Shown here: positions 26,464 to 35,714 of the stretch, in pieces
How the letters are laid out: each line of letters begins with the position of its first letter
How positions within the stretch are numbered: the first letter of the stretch is position 1
NCBI GenBank assembly: GCA_039029315.1
Contig: JBCCGK010000064.1
Location: forward strand, 4,445 to 68,444
DNA from: JBCCCJ01 sp039029315
GTDB taxonomy: Bacteria > Bacteroidota > Bacteroidia > J057
DNA: 64,000 nucleotides
Direction: 5' to 3'
Translations under genes and position numbers: made by a program
The notes under the pieces: model-generated
Seen by the model: the letters and a program-made list of their open reading frames with translations, nothing else
Databases searched by the model: none
What the model was told of the DNA's origin: nothing

Positions 26464-27093
26464 GTGAACAGCAGCAAAATAGCAGAGGATTTATTGAAAA
26501 TCAAAGCCGTCACACTTCAACTGGATCCTCCTTACACCTGGAGTTCTGGTTGGCGGTCCCCCATCTATTGCGACAATCGTCTGACCCTTTCCTACCCAGA
26601 GGTGAGGAAGAACATCACTGCGAATTTTGTTGAACAGCTGCGAAGGAAGTATCCTGATGCTGATGGCATAGTCGGGGTTGCGACCGGAGCTATTGCTTTG
26701 GGCGCGATGGTGGCCACAGCCTTGGATTTACCCATGATCTACATTCGCTCCAAACCCAAGGGGCATGGCATGAAAAAGCTCATTGAGGGACATGTGAATC
26801 CGCAGGGAAAATATGTGATCATTGAAGATCTGGTCTCCACAGGAAAAAGTAGCATTCAGGCGGTCAAAGCTGTTCAGGAATCTGGAGCCACCGTCCTGGG
26901 AACCATTGCCATTTTCAGCTATGGATTCCCGCAGGCTGATGAAAAGTTTCAGGCCACTGGAACGGCCTATCATTCCCTGACCAATCTCTCTACTCTTTTG
27001 GAAAAAGCCACCGAGATTGATTATCTTCGACCCGAAGATCGGGCAACCATCCTGTCCTGGCAACAACAACCTGAGACTTGGCGACAGGAGTAG
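26464..27093 (+). CDS. pyrE: orotate phosphoribosyltransferase
   Basis: 209 residues, GTG start. It transfers phosphoribose from PRPP to orotate to give OMP in pyrimidine synthesis. Motifs are TWSSGWRSPIYCDNR (orotate site), VATGAIALGAMVA, RSKPKGHGMKKLIEG and the PRPP signature YVIIEDLVSTGKSS. It is followed after 13 bp by nuoC on the same strand. Confidence 0.96.
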   Translation: MNSSKIAEDLLKIKAVTLQLDPPYTWSSGWRSPIYCDNRLTLSYPEVRKNITANFVEQLRRKYPDADGIVGVATGAIALGAMVATALDLPMIYIRSKPKGHGMKKLIEGHVNPQGKYVIIEDLVSTGKSSIQAVKAVQESGATVLGTIAIFSYGFPQADEKFQATGTAYHSLTNLSTLLEKATEIDYLRPEDRATILSWQQQPETWRQE

Positions 27094-27106
27094 CAAGTAT
27101 AAATCT

Positions 27107-27604
27107 ATGAGCAATTTTCTCGAAACCATTCAGAAGGATACCATTCAGGATTACATCCTTGAAGTGAGAGGCCATGCAGGCGAAATGACCATTGAGGTTA
27201 AAGCAGAGCATATCTTTGAGGTTCTCAAGACCATGAAAGAAAAATATGCCTTCAATTATCTGACCGATATCACGGCCACGGACCTGTATGAGGATGGACT
27301 TAGATTTGAACTGGATTACAATATTGTCAGCATGTCTGCCAAGCAGCGTCTACGGATCAGCTGCAAAATCTCAGAAGATGATCCATCTGTAGACTCCATT
27401 GTCAGCCTGTGGAAATCTGCTGATTGGTTTGAGCGGGAATGCTATGATATGCTGGGGGTTACCTTCAATAATCATCCCGACCTGAGGAGAATGTTCATGC
27501 CGGAAGATTATGAGTGGTTCCCACTCCGAAAAGAATTTCCTCTTCTCGGCATCCCAGGCTCCATTCCCTTACCAGAAAAAGATCCACCCAAGGAGTACAA
27601 CTAA
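27107..27604 (+). CDS. nuoC: NADH-quinone oxidoreductase subunit C
   Basis: 165 residues; the start is the ATG 13 bp after pyrE. The 30-kDa subunit signature is intact: SADWFERECYDMLGVTF, HPDLRRMFMPEDYEWFPLRKEFP. The protein belongs to the peripheral arm of complex I at the membrane. Normally it lies inside a nuoA-N operon, but neither nuoB nor nuoD is adjacent. The gene is followed by a MITE-like repeat and unrelated lipoprotein genes. Confidence 0.92.
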   Translation: MSNFLETIQKDTIQDYILEVRGHAGEMTIEVKAEHIFEVLKTMKEKYAFNYLTDITATDLYEDGLRFELDYNIVSMSAKQRLRISCKISEDDPSVDSIVSLWKSADWFERECYDMLGVTFNNHPDLRRMFMPEDYEWFPLRKEFPLLGIPGSIPLPEKDPPKEYN

Positions 27605-27671
27605 CAGACTCTTTGTCAGCCAGCAACAGAACTTCTACAGCTGTTCGAGTTGTCTTCATATCTACATTTTA

Positions 27672-27824
27672 GGAACAGTCAAAAAATAAGGTATCATTTT
27701 GCTCGATTTTTTGCACCAGCTCAGCCTCATAAAAACCTTATGTACCTCGGTACATGCTGTTTTTTTTCCTTGATCTGGCGCAAAACCCCTTCGCAAAATT
27801 AACACCTTATTCTTTTCCTGTTCC
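27672..27824. mobile_element. MITE-like element D (GGAACAG-type ends), TTA target duplication
   Basis: A 153-bp element flanked by TTA on both sides (27669-27671, 27825-27827). The ends are long imperfect inverted repeats: GGAACAGTCAAAAAATAAGG on the left matches the reverse complement of the right end with few changes over about 35 bp. The centre has a hairpin ATGTACC-TC-GGTACAT. No ORF. Together with the rest of 27605-27941 it fills the gap after nuoC; the remainder shows nothing else. Confidence 0.7.
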
Positions 27825-27941
27825 TTAGATTAAAAAGATCCGCCAAGCCTGAAAAGCAATGTCTGCTATTCGACTTGGCGTTCTGTCGTGATTCTCTCAA
27901 GCGGATGTTGAATCGGATTGCCAATGGATGGCAGCTTGTTC

Positions 27942-28442
27942 CTATTTCAGTTTGATTTCAACTTCTGGTGAATCCGGGAGACGATTCACAGTACTTCCGT
28001 GAAAGGCAAGGGTATATTTCCCGCCTTTTTGAAATTCGTATCCTTGAGAAATGTCTACCACTCCACTGATGCTTTCTCCAGGCTTCAGTTGGATTCGCTG
28101 TTTCAATCCGGGAAGATAAGGGTTTCGAGGCCGACGGGTTCCCGTATAGTATACGTCGTGTTTCTTGTGAGAAATACTGAAATAATCAGTCGTAAATTTT
28201 CCTTCCAACGGAGTTTGTGCCCGATTGATCCGAACAGGTGTGTCTCCGACATTGGTTACAGTGAATTGGACCTCAATCGGTCCATGACGATCGTACTTGT
28301 TGTCGAGTGGCTCAATGTCGATTTGAAGCCCTTCTTTCTGTGGCAAAGTTGGCAAGGCATACTGTTGCCAACCTTGACTGCAAGAACTGAGGAACAGTGC
28401 GGCCAGGAATGCTGTGGCCAGCAGACTACTAAAACGTTTCAT
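27942..28442 (-). CDS. lipoprotein resembling the N-terminal domain of M35-type (peptidyl-Lys) metallopeptidases
   Basis: 166 residues. The lipoprotein signal is MKRFSSLLATAFLAALFLSSC (lipobox LSSC). The mature part reads like the Ig-like pro/N-terminal domain of peptidyl-Lys metalloendopeptidases: VQFTVTNVGDTPVRINRAQTPLEGKF, then FSISHKKHDVYYTG, LKPGESISGVVDISQGYEF and GKYTLAFHG. The HExxH catalytic domain is absent, so it is not a protease. It may bind a protein partner or serve as an inhibitor. Divergent from the next gene. Confidence 0.65.
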   Translation of the reverse strand: MKRFSSLLATAFLAALFLSSCSQGWQQYALPTLPQKEGLQIDIEPLDNKYDRHGPIEVQFTVTNVGDTPVRINRAQTPLEGKFTTDYFSISHKKHDVYYTGTRRPRNPYLPGLKQRIQLKPGESISGVVDISQGYEFQKGGKYTLAFHGSTVNRLPDSPEVEIKLK

Positions 28443-28825
28443 AGAGATTTACTGTGTTGTTTGAAGGTAATGACTGGAGACAAAATAAATCATCTATTCT
28501 GAATTGTGCTTTTGCTCTGACTCTACGTTGCTCACCCCTCACTTAGCTACACTAAATTCGGGTTTCGCGCCTTGATCCAGAACAAAATCACTGCTTCATT
28601 TTTTGATGATTTATTTCATCACCATTCCTAAAGAATAGCTGTACATTCCAGTTTCAAGCACATCAATCTTGCTTGTTTCTCCCAAAAAAATGGAATGAAT
28701 CCACAGATTTTTGGATTGAAAAATGAAAAAGCGAGAATTAACTTGAATTTCTACATGGCTCATGCAACCATTCTCACCTGACAAACAACTGAAATTAAAG
28801 AAGCCAACTCACAATACTATCATCC
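28443..28825. other. 383-bp divergent intergenic region
   Basis: It lies between two divergently transcribed exported proteins. No ORF, strong hairpin or clear TAnnTTTG element was found; it is AT-rich near the 28826 start and presumably carries both promoters. Confidence 0.4.
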
Positions 28826-29344
28826 ATGAAATATTTTCTGATCCCCCTATTCATTCTAGGCCCTCTGTGTCACACATACTCTCAAGAGATTGATTCGACA
28901 AGTGTCGTCAATTCTCTTTTTGAATGGCAGCTAGACTCTATTGAACAAAGAATCATAGAAACCAAGCAGGGAATAGACACCGATTATTACCTTCATTATA
29001 CAGTCAAAAACATATCGGAAGATACGCTCACGTATGTTTGTAATTCCTGCTTCTACTACAATCATTATTATGTACGAGTCAACGATTTAGCATTTCCCGT
29101 CAATCTATGGGGAGGCTGTTACTTTAATGAAGTAACTCCCTTCGAACTTCCACCAGGAAAGTCATTCAGCAGAACCGAGCCGATCATAACTTATGGATTG
29201 GATACTCTGGAGCTTGGACATGCAGAGGTAACCCTATTCATCCCGCTTGTGAAAGATCAGGAAAATCTCTATAGGGTGGATGGAAGGCTAATAGACATCG
29301 AGCGAATGTATCTGGTTGGCAAGGGAACTACAAAAGTGGTTTAA
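28826..29344 (+). CDS. exported protein of unknown function, Ig-like
   Basis: 172 residues with signal peptide MKYFLIPLFILGPLCHTYSQ. The mature part is beta-rich with a BsuPI/Ig-like pattern (LHYTVKNISEDTLTYVCNSC, FELPPGKSFSRTEPI, HAEVTLFIPL). It contains two closely spaced Cys (VCNSCFYY) and a third in GGCYFNE. The general architecture recalls the neighbouring M35-N-like lipoprotein, but the sequence is distinct. This is the last plus-strand resident gene before the long minus-strand block. Confidence 0.65.
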   Translation: MKYFLIPLFILGPLCHTYSQEIDSTSVVNSLFEWQLDSIEQRIIETKQGIDTDYYLHYTVKNISEDTLTYVCNSCFYYNHYYVRVNDLAFPVNLWGGCYFNEVTPFELPPGKSFSRTEPIITYGLDTLELGHAEVTLFIPLVKDQENLYRVDGRLIDIERMYLVGKGTTKVV

Positions 29345-29530
29345 TCCTATGTCGATCGTCGCAAACGAAAAAGAAAGAAGAAAGCTGCCCGGAAAAGGGA
29401 AAAGGAGATAGGATAAAGAGTTATGCCGTGGATGTATAGAAGCGCTCATGCCATCGACATCCACACACACGTACGATCAGGCATATACAAGTGGCACCAG
29501 CTCCTCAACTACCCTGCTTCCCTGAGCCAA

Positions 29531-30907
29531 TTAGCCTCCCCCGAACACGGCTCGGAAGACCTCTTCCAGTTTGCTCACTCCAATGATTTCAATCTGATCA
29601 AAGGAGCGGCTGAGTGAATTTGCCTGTGTCTGTGAAACATACATTCGCTTGAAGCCCAGCTTCTCAGCCTCAGCGATGCGGGGTTCCAATCGGTTGACAG
29701 AGCGAATCTCTCCAGAGAGACCGATCTCAGCGGCGAAGACTGTTTGGGGCGGGATGACCAAATCATGCAGAGAGGAAATCACCGCGCACACCAGGGCCAG
29801 GTCCAAAGCTGGATCTTCCACCTTTAGGCCACCTGTGATGTTGATGAACACATCTTTTACCCCAAGCTTGAAGCCACAGCGCTTTTCGAGCACAGCTAAC
29901 AGCATATTCAAGCGGCGCAAGTCGAATCCAGTGGCAGATCGCTGCGCGGTCCCATATGCCATCGGACTGACCAATGCCTGTGTCTCGATAAGCAGCGGTC
30001 GCATCCCTTCCATTGTGGCCGCAATGGTAACCCCACTGAAATCTTCCTCTCCATTGGACAGAAAGATCTCGGAAGGATTGCTCACTTCCCGCAGGCCATT
30101 GTTGAGCATCTCATAGATGCCCAATTCCAGGGTACTTCCAAAACGGTTCTTGGAGGTCCGTACGATCCGATAGCTATTGTGGCGATCCCCTTCAAAAGTC
30201 AGAACGGTGTCCACCATATGTTCCAACACCTTGGGACCTGCCAGCATGCCTTCCTTGGTGATATGACCGACAAGGAAGACCGGGACCGATCCTTGCTTGG
30301 CAAGTCGAATCAGTTGGGAAGTACATTCTCTCACCTGCGACACACTTCCGGGAGCAGATTCAAGTGTATCTGTTCGGAGTGTCTGGATCGAGTCGATGAC
30401 CAACATCTCTGGCTGATACTCTTTGTAAAAGTCCAGAATTCGCTCCAGAGAAGTCTCCGCCGCCACCAATAATTCCTCATTGTAACTGGCCAGACGTGCT
30501 GCCCGCATTTTGATCTGGGATTCAGATTCCTCCCCGGATACATAAAGGATTTTCCTGGGCGCCATTTGCAAAGCCACTTGTAGCAAGAGTGTACTCTTTC
30601 CAATTCCAGGTTCTCCTCCCAATAAAATTACAGAACCCAATACGATTCCTCCACCAAGGACGCGATTCATTTCGTCATCCGGGGTGAGAATTCGTCTTTC
30701 GGTACTTGCTTCTATTTGAGCAATGGGCTTGGGTTTGGAGGCCTGGGTCCATGCAGATGGATGCGTAGCGGGGATTGCCTTTTGAGTACTCACTCGTTCT
30801 TCGACAAGGGTTCCCCATTCGCCGCATGCAGAACATTGCCCCAGCCATTTGATGTGTTCAGCTCCACAATTAGAGCAGAAATAAACGGTTTTTGGTTTTT
30901 TCGCCAT
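29531..30907 (-). CDS. radA: DNA repair protein RadA
   Basis: 458 residues; the start is MAKKPKTVYFCSNCGAEH (upstream in-frame codons are unconserved). The N-terminal zinc finger uses C11, C14, C25 and C28. Walker A is GGEPGIGKSTLLLQ, Walker B MLVIDSIQTL, and the RadA-specific motif KNRFGST. A C-terminal Lon-like domain follows (ITGGLKVEDPALDLALVCAV). It is a RecA-like ATPase driving branch migration in recombination. Confidence 0.97.
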   Translation of the reverse strand: MAKKPKTVYFCSNCGAEHIKWLGQCSACGEWGTLVEERVSTQKAIPATHPSAWTQASKPKPIAQIEASTERRILTPDDEMNRVLGGGIVLGSVILLGGEPGIGKSTLLLQVALQMAPRKILYVSGEESESQIKMRAARLASYNEELLVAAETSLERILDFYKEYQPEMLVIDSIQTLRTDTLESAPGSVSQVRECTSQLIRLAKQGSVPVFLVGHITKEGMLAGPKVLEHMVDTVLTFEGDRHNSYRIVRTSKNRFGSTLELGIYEMLNNGLREVSNPSEIFLSNGEEDFSGVTIAATMEGMRPLLIETQALVSPMAYGTAQRSATGFDLRRLNMLLAVLEKRCGFKLGVKDVFINITGGLKVEDPALDLALVCAVISSLHDLVIPPQTVFAAEIGLSGEIRSVNRLEPRIAEAEKLGFKRMYVSQTQANSLSRSFDQIEIIGVSKLEEVFRAVFGGG

Positions 30908-31039
30908 TCCCTGTGATGGTGAATAGGTTGAAAAGTGAATTGGGATCGTTGGCAGGTACTTGGTTTCCGGGATAAAATTACAGCCAATTTGCTGCCGGGG
31001 CAAATACAGGGAAAGAATAGGTGCTATCGTTCTGAAAGA

Positions 31040-33316
31040 TTATTGAAAGCGAAATGCTGCAAACAGATAAACAGAAAAAGGCGTTCCCGGAGTAAAGTGA
31101 ATCTCCGTAACAGGAGCAGATTCTTCCCTCAAGCGTGATTCTGTTTCAAACTGGGTTTCTTTCCAGTCTGTATTCAAGAGGTTTTCTGCCCGTGCGCCTA
31201 GCTGGATGGTCGGGAAATTCCATTGCAAGGTGGCATCCAGTAAGCTATATCCCTCTGCAATAAGAGAAAAATCTTCATTGGCGGGCCTGTCTTCGATATG
31301 GCGATATCGAAGACTTGCTTCGATACCTGATGGATCGCGATACGTCAGTCCCCCTACACTGGTAAAACGCGGGGCAAGGGGGATAAAGTTTTGACCTTCT
31401 GCTTCTTCAATGGCGCGCGCATGCGCATAGTTGGCATCTGCATCCAGAAACAGTTTCGGACTCAGTTGGTAACGAATCGACAGATCTCCACCGACTCTGC
31501 GAGTCCTCCCTCCAGGCTCTACAATGCCTGCATCTCCTACATATATGAATTCCTGATCCAACCAAAGGCCCCAGGCTGCTCCCTGAATAATCATTCCAGG
31601 AATGGGTTTCCACATTCCTCCCACATCTGCACCATAGGCGCGAGGAAGAATATTCTGACTGGTGTTGGACAAGATGACTCTGGTGTCATTGGAATGAAAG
31701 CCAGAGCCAGCATAAGCATACAGCTGCAAGCTGGGAGAGAGTTGATAAGAGAGACGAAATTTGGGATTCAGCATCCATTTGGCCACTTCTTTAGGATCAT
31801 ATCGAGCTGTTAACAAATCCTGATATCTAAAGGAGAATCGTTCCAACCGGAGACCTGCCTCCAGGGTCAAGGGCCGTTTGAATTCTATTTTATGATCCAC
31901 AAACACACTGGCGTTGCTTTCCATCACATCTCCAAGGGAAAGATACTCCAGCACCTCTGTTCGGTTGCGGGTATGCGAGAGTTCATTGTTTTTCACCTCA
32001 TCCACCCTAAGTTCTCCTCCAACGGATGTATACATTTCTCTCCCGTTCCAATCTGAAAACTTTTCGTAAGCTCCTCTGTATCCATAAATGCTTCTTTGCT
32101 CCTTTTGCCGAATTTGATCTCCATTCTCCTGATCCTCCAAAAAGAAAGTGAAGTTGGAAAACAGCTCGAAGTCATATTGGCTGACATATAGTTGTTGGCG
32201 AACCAAGGCTCCATTTTCCTGAGAGGAGACCAGACTCACATTGAGATTCGTGCGTGCTGTGTTTCCTCCCTCAGTGCTGTCAATCGCCCCCCACCGACTG
32301 ATAAGACCTGAGCGAATCGCTCGCTCTGGAATTTGTCCAGAAGCATCCCACTGGCTTTGGAAATGAGAGGCAGAGAGTAACAAGCGATGGTTGGGAGACA
32401 GCTGGCCCGAATATTTGGCAAAAGCATTGATCCGGCTCAGGTTTTGTGGACTGCGAAAGAAGCCATCGGACAGAAAATATTCCGCGGCAACATAGGCATG
32501 ATGCTGGGCATTCTTTGGTATCAAATTCGCCATCCCCAGTAAGCGCATCCGATTGAATTGACCGCCTTCCAGTTTGACCAAATTGGTCGAAAGGGTGGTT
32601 TTGGTCTGAAATCCTACATGGCCTGCTGTGGCAAAATTACCTGCCTGTGTTTTGTATGGCCCTTTGCCAAAATCGACTTCGTGGATTGTCTCTGGAATCA
32701 GGAAATGAAGATCTGAATATCCCTGCCCATGTGCATGAGAGACCATATTGACAGGCAACCCATCTACCGTAAGATGAATATCTGTTCCATGATCAATGTC
32801 AAATCCCCGAAGGAAGATTTGCTCTGCTTTTCCTCCTCCGGCATGTTGTCCAATGAACAAGCCCGGAACGGATCGCAAGACGTCCTGAGAGGAATTGATG
32901 GGACGAAGGTCCAAATCCAGGGCACGGATCTTTTTGAGGGTATATTCTGCTTTTGTTTCAGAAATGATGACTTCCTTGATCTCTATGGCTTTGGGTTGAA
33001 GCTTGAATTTGAGGATGGAAGTAGTGGCTCCGACTTCGATTTTTTGTTCGAGAACTTCATAGCCCAGCGTACTGATGCGAATCAAGTGTTCTCCTTGTGT
33101 CAGGTTTTTCAGTCGAAATTGTCCCAATTCATTACTGATAGCACCAGTTTTCAATTCTGGCAATAATATTTGAACCCCCTCAAGCGGAATCGATAATTCA
33201 GCATCGAGAATCAATCCTTGTATGGAATGGCGGGGGCTTCCTGCATGGGACAATAGCGACGTAAAGACAAAGACAATCGTAATCAAGAATGGAAGAAAAG
33301 GTTGTTTAGAAATCAT
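31040..33316 (-). CDS. TonB-dependent outer-membrane receptor
   Basis: 758 residues. Signal peptide, then a carboxypeptidase-regulatory-like domain (residues ~30-115: IQGLILDAELSIPLEGVQI, LGQFRLKNLTQGEHLIRIST), a plug (about 125-235: DVLRSVPGLFIGQHAGGGKAEQIFLRGFD) and a 22-strand-type barrel ending LFAAFRFQ. The plug segment with GFDIDHGTDIHLTVDGLPV and MVSHAHGQGYSDLHF is His-rich, which suggests a metal or metal-chelate ligand. No SusD partner or TonB box that I can define is present. It lies 130 bp upstream of radA. Confidence 0.93.
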   Translation of the reverse strand: MISKQPFLPFLITIVFVFTSLLSHAGSPRHSIQGLILDAELSIPLEGVQILLPELKTGAISNELGQFRLKNLTQGEHLIRISTLGYEVLEQKIEVGATTSILKFKLQPKAIEIKEVIISETKAEYTLKKIRALDLDLRPINSSQDVLRSVPGLFIGQHAGGGKAEQIFLRGFDIDHGTDIHLTVDGLPVNMVSHAHGQGYSDLHFLIPETIHEVDFGKGPYKTQAGNFATAGHVGFQTKTTLSTNLVKLEGGQFNRMRLLGMANLIPKNAQHHAYVAAEYFLSDGFFRSPQNLSRINAFAKYSGQLSPNHRLLLSASHFQSQWDASGQIPERAIRSGLISRWGAIDSTEGGNTARTNLNVSLVSSQENGALVRQQLYVSQYDFELFSNFTFFLEDQENGDQIRQKEQRSIYGYRGAYEKFSDWNGREMYTSVGGELRVDEVKNNELSHTRNRTEVLEYLSLGDVMESNASVFVDHKIEFKRPLTLEAGLRLERFSFRYQDLLTARYDPKEVAKWMLNPKFRLSYQLSPSLQLYAYAGSGFHSNDTRVILSNTSQNILPRAYGADVGGMWKPIPGMIIQGAAWGLWLDQEFIYVGDAGIVEPGGRTRRVGGDLSIRYQLSPKLFLDADANYAHARAIEEAEGQNFIPLAPRFTSVGGLTYRDPSGIEASLRYRHIEDRPANEDFSLIAEGYSLLDATLQWNFPTIQLGARAENLLNTDWKETQFETESRLREESAPVTEIHFTPGTPFSVYLFAAFRFQ

Positions 33317-33955
33317 GTCTTTCGCTAGATCTAGATGTTGCGCTTCCTTTATACAATCAGAATATCAATGGAGGCAGGCACTCATCCTCACTCCTCTATA
33401 TACAACAGACAAAGATACTGCTCTGTTCACTTGCATAAAATTTTTTCGTCTGTCAAAGCTGCCTTTCATGTAGATGATGCAGAGCATGGAAGATTTTCTT
33501 GTTCACAATTCCTGTTCCGCTCTGAGCTCTGTCGATATGAGTGGGCATAAACGGATACCTGCTTGCATGTTCATCTCAGGAAGCATGTAAGTGGTCAAAC
33601 AGAATGGTGAAGGTATGTGACAAAGGAGGAATAAGGCATTGGTTGTCAGCGAATTGATTCAGGACAAAAATACCGTATTCATTTTGCTCTAATACTTAAA
33701 TGTCAGGTTGGCAAAATCCTAAATCGACCACTCAATCATCTGACATACAGAGGTTCTGCTTCATCCTTGACCTATAGAGTAATCAAAACAGGGATTCCTC
33801 GGAGGCTTGGACTGTTGGACAGCTGGAGGCCCAAGCTCCGAGGAATTTGTCAAGGGTAAGGGGCCAATCTTCAGTGCTACAGGAATTCAGAAGCTTCTCC
33901 CTCACGCAAGCCGACCTCTCCTCCGATTTTGATCTTCTCTTTTAGGCTGGCTCCT
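33317..33955. other. 639-bp intergenic region with a large hairpin
   Basis: No gene is supported. The notable structure is an inverted repeat at 33794-33846: ATTCCTCGGAG..CTTGG pairs with CCAAG..CTCCGAGGAAT around an inner CTGT-TGG-ACAG hairpin. It has no adjacent T-tract on either strand, so it is more like a structured RNA or binding site than a terminator. Confidence 0.5.
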
Positions 33956-35209
33956 TTAGCTTTGGATTCGATTATTCAATTGTTGAAGGTGCGGATGCTG
34001 TGAGCCCGTTCGGTTGGCGACGATCAGATGAGCCTTTGCCATTTTTGACTCCCCCATTGACCAATAGATCTCTGCCAGGACTTTGTTTACGTCAATGTTC
34101 TCAGGACGAAGGGTGTATTCTTTTTTGGCATATTCCAGTGCTGTCTGAGGGTCTCCCTTGAGGTTGAGATAGACATTGGCATATTCCAGACCCATTTTGT
34201 GTCCCTTGGCCTCGTCATCTGCCAGCATCTCCAAAATTGACTGAATGGTCGCCTCGGCTTCCTCTTCTCGAGCTGTTGTTCGATAAATCTCAGCCAATTG
34301 CTCATAGAATGAAAACTCGGGAATGATAGCAATGGCTTGTTTGACTCGATTTTCCGCGGCCTCGAGCATGCCTTCTTCTGCATCGATCCGAGCGAGTGCG
34401 GCCATGGCAAAGGGATAGTTGGGGCGTTCGGCCAATATTTGCTCATATTGCTCTCTGGCAGCTGTAAGATCTCCGCTTTGCTCAATCAGTTCGCCCAAGG
34501 TTAACCGACACCAAGCAGTCTCTTCATAGCCAGGATATCCAGCTCCAACAGCCATCTGCATGGCCTCGATGGCTCCTTCCATATCTCCGTGAATTTCCCT
34601 GAGATAAGACACACGGGAATAGGATCGAAGGTCTGGTCGAATGGCTACCATTTTATCTGCCATTTGAATTGCTGTTTCGTAGTCTCCCAATTCCACATTG
34701 GCATCTACCAGAGATCCATAAATCAAAGAATTGTAGCTATTGAGCTTGACCGCTTCTTCTGCCAGCTTTTTGGCTTCTTCGAATCGATGCAGGGATAGGT
34801 ATACAGAAGCTTTCAGGCTGAGGGCTCCAAATTGTGCATCCTGCGGAGGATCGTTGGCCAGCAACTCGTCCAAGACTGTCAGCGATGCCGGATAATAATG
34901 TCCGTGCTCTCCTGTTACTCGCGCTTCCAGCATAAAGAGTTGTGCCAATTGGATTCGTGAGCGATGGTCTGCGGGATCTTGCTGAATCTTTCTGGTCAAG
35001 TCTGCATAAATGTCAGACATCTTGACTTGTTCTTCCACTGAACCAAGTGCAGGATTTCGCGGCAATAGTTCGGGAAAGCTCATCTGGGCTTGGGCGGTCA
35101 TAGCAGCCTTCTGAAAAGGGCCAGACGCTTGTTTTTCTTCCAGGCAGGCAATGAAGCCAAACATGATGGTCAGAGATGCTACAATGACCAGTGTCTTGTA
35201 AAATGTCAT
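33956..35209 (-). CDS. TPR-repeat lipoprotein
   Basis: 417 residues from MTFYKTLVIVASLTIMFGFIAC; the lipobox is FIAC-L. The mature protein is built almost entirely of tetratricopeptide repeats, e.g. LYGSLVDANVELGDYETAIQ, LTLGELIEQSGDLTAAREQY and LAEIYWSMGESKMAKAHL. It is a predicted envelope-anchored scaffold. It is transcribed on its own, with wide gaps on both sides. Confidence 0.85.
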   Translation of the reverse strand: MTFYKTLVIVASLTIMFGFIACLEEKQASGPFQKAAMTAQAQMSFPELLPRNPALGSVEEQVKMSDIYADLTRKIQQDPADHRSRIQLAQLFMLEARVTGEHGHYYPASLTVLDELLANDPPQDAQFGALSLKASVYLSLHRFEEAKKLAEEAVKLNSYNSLIYGSLVDANVELGDYETAIQMADKMVAIRPDLRSYSRVSYLREIHGDMEGAIEAMQMAVGAGYPGYEETAWCRLTLGELIEQSGDLTAAREQYEQILAERPNYPFAMAALARIDAEEGMLEAAENRVKQAIAIIPEFSFYEQLAEIYRTTAREEEAEATIQSILEMLADDEAKGHKMGLEYANVYLNLKGDPQTALEYAKKEYTLRPENIDVNKVLAEIYWSMGESKMAKAHLIVANRTGSQHPHLQQLNNRIQS

Positions 35210-35382
35210 AATATAGGATTGCATAATTCTACAGTTTGATCGTACATGTGCAATACCTACGAGAAGTGATGGGAGGTTGGATTTTGGAGATGATTTTTTT
35301 TTTCAAAAAACCTGGATTCAGGCTTTTTATGAGGCTAAAGGCTTTCAGGGTTTTTTTCTTTTTTTTGCTGAAGTCGATTAGG

Positions 35383-35478
35383 GGTTTTTGATTCCTTTTG
35401 CTACTTTTTTTTGAGGTTTTTCATTCCTTTTGTAACTTTTTCTTGAAGTTTTTCATTCCTGTTGCAACTGTTTATTCA
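35383..35478. repeat. three tandem 32-bp repeats
   Basis: Units 35383-35414, 35415-35446 and 35447-35478 share the pattern GGTTTTTcATTCCTTTTG followed by TAACTTTTTcTTGA, with 5-9 changes between copies. The repeats sit in a 505-bp gene-free gap (35210-35714). The preceding T-rich stretch (35283-35370) looks like a degenerate further copy. The motif resembles the T-rich intergenic repeats common in Bacteroidota. Nothing else in the gap is supported. Confidence 0.75.
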
Positions 35479-35714
35479 TGGTCTACAGCTTTTCAAAGGC
35501 ATTCATGTACTTCGTGCTCTTGATAAAAAGTTGCGCAAAAATCAAGAACCGTCAGCTCACGAATCCCTTATTAAAACAACAGACTATTCGTAAAATCCCA
35601 ACCAAGGCCGACCCACATGCCATCCTCCCCGCGGATTGCCGATCTGTCTGCTTGTTTGGGACAAAAGGTTTACATGAGTGCGTTCAGATTCGGATAGCGG
35701 CTTGAAAAAGGTCG

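Noticed and set aside
35383..35478. CRISPR array
   Set aside because: Repeats are directly adjacent without spacers and are diverged; no cas genes. The same holds for the 24-bp repeat at 38064-38118.
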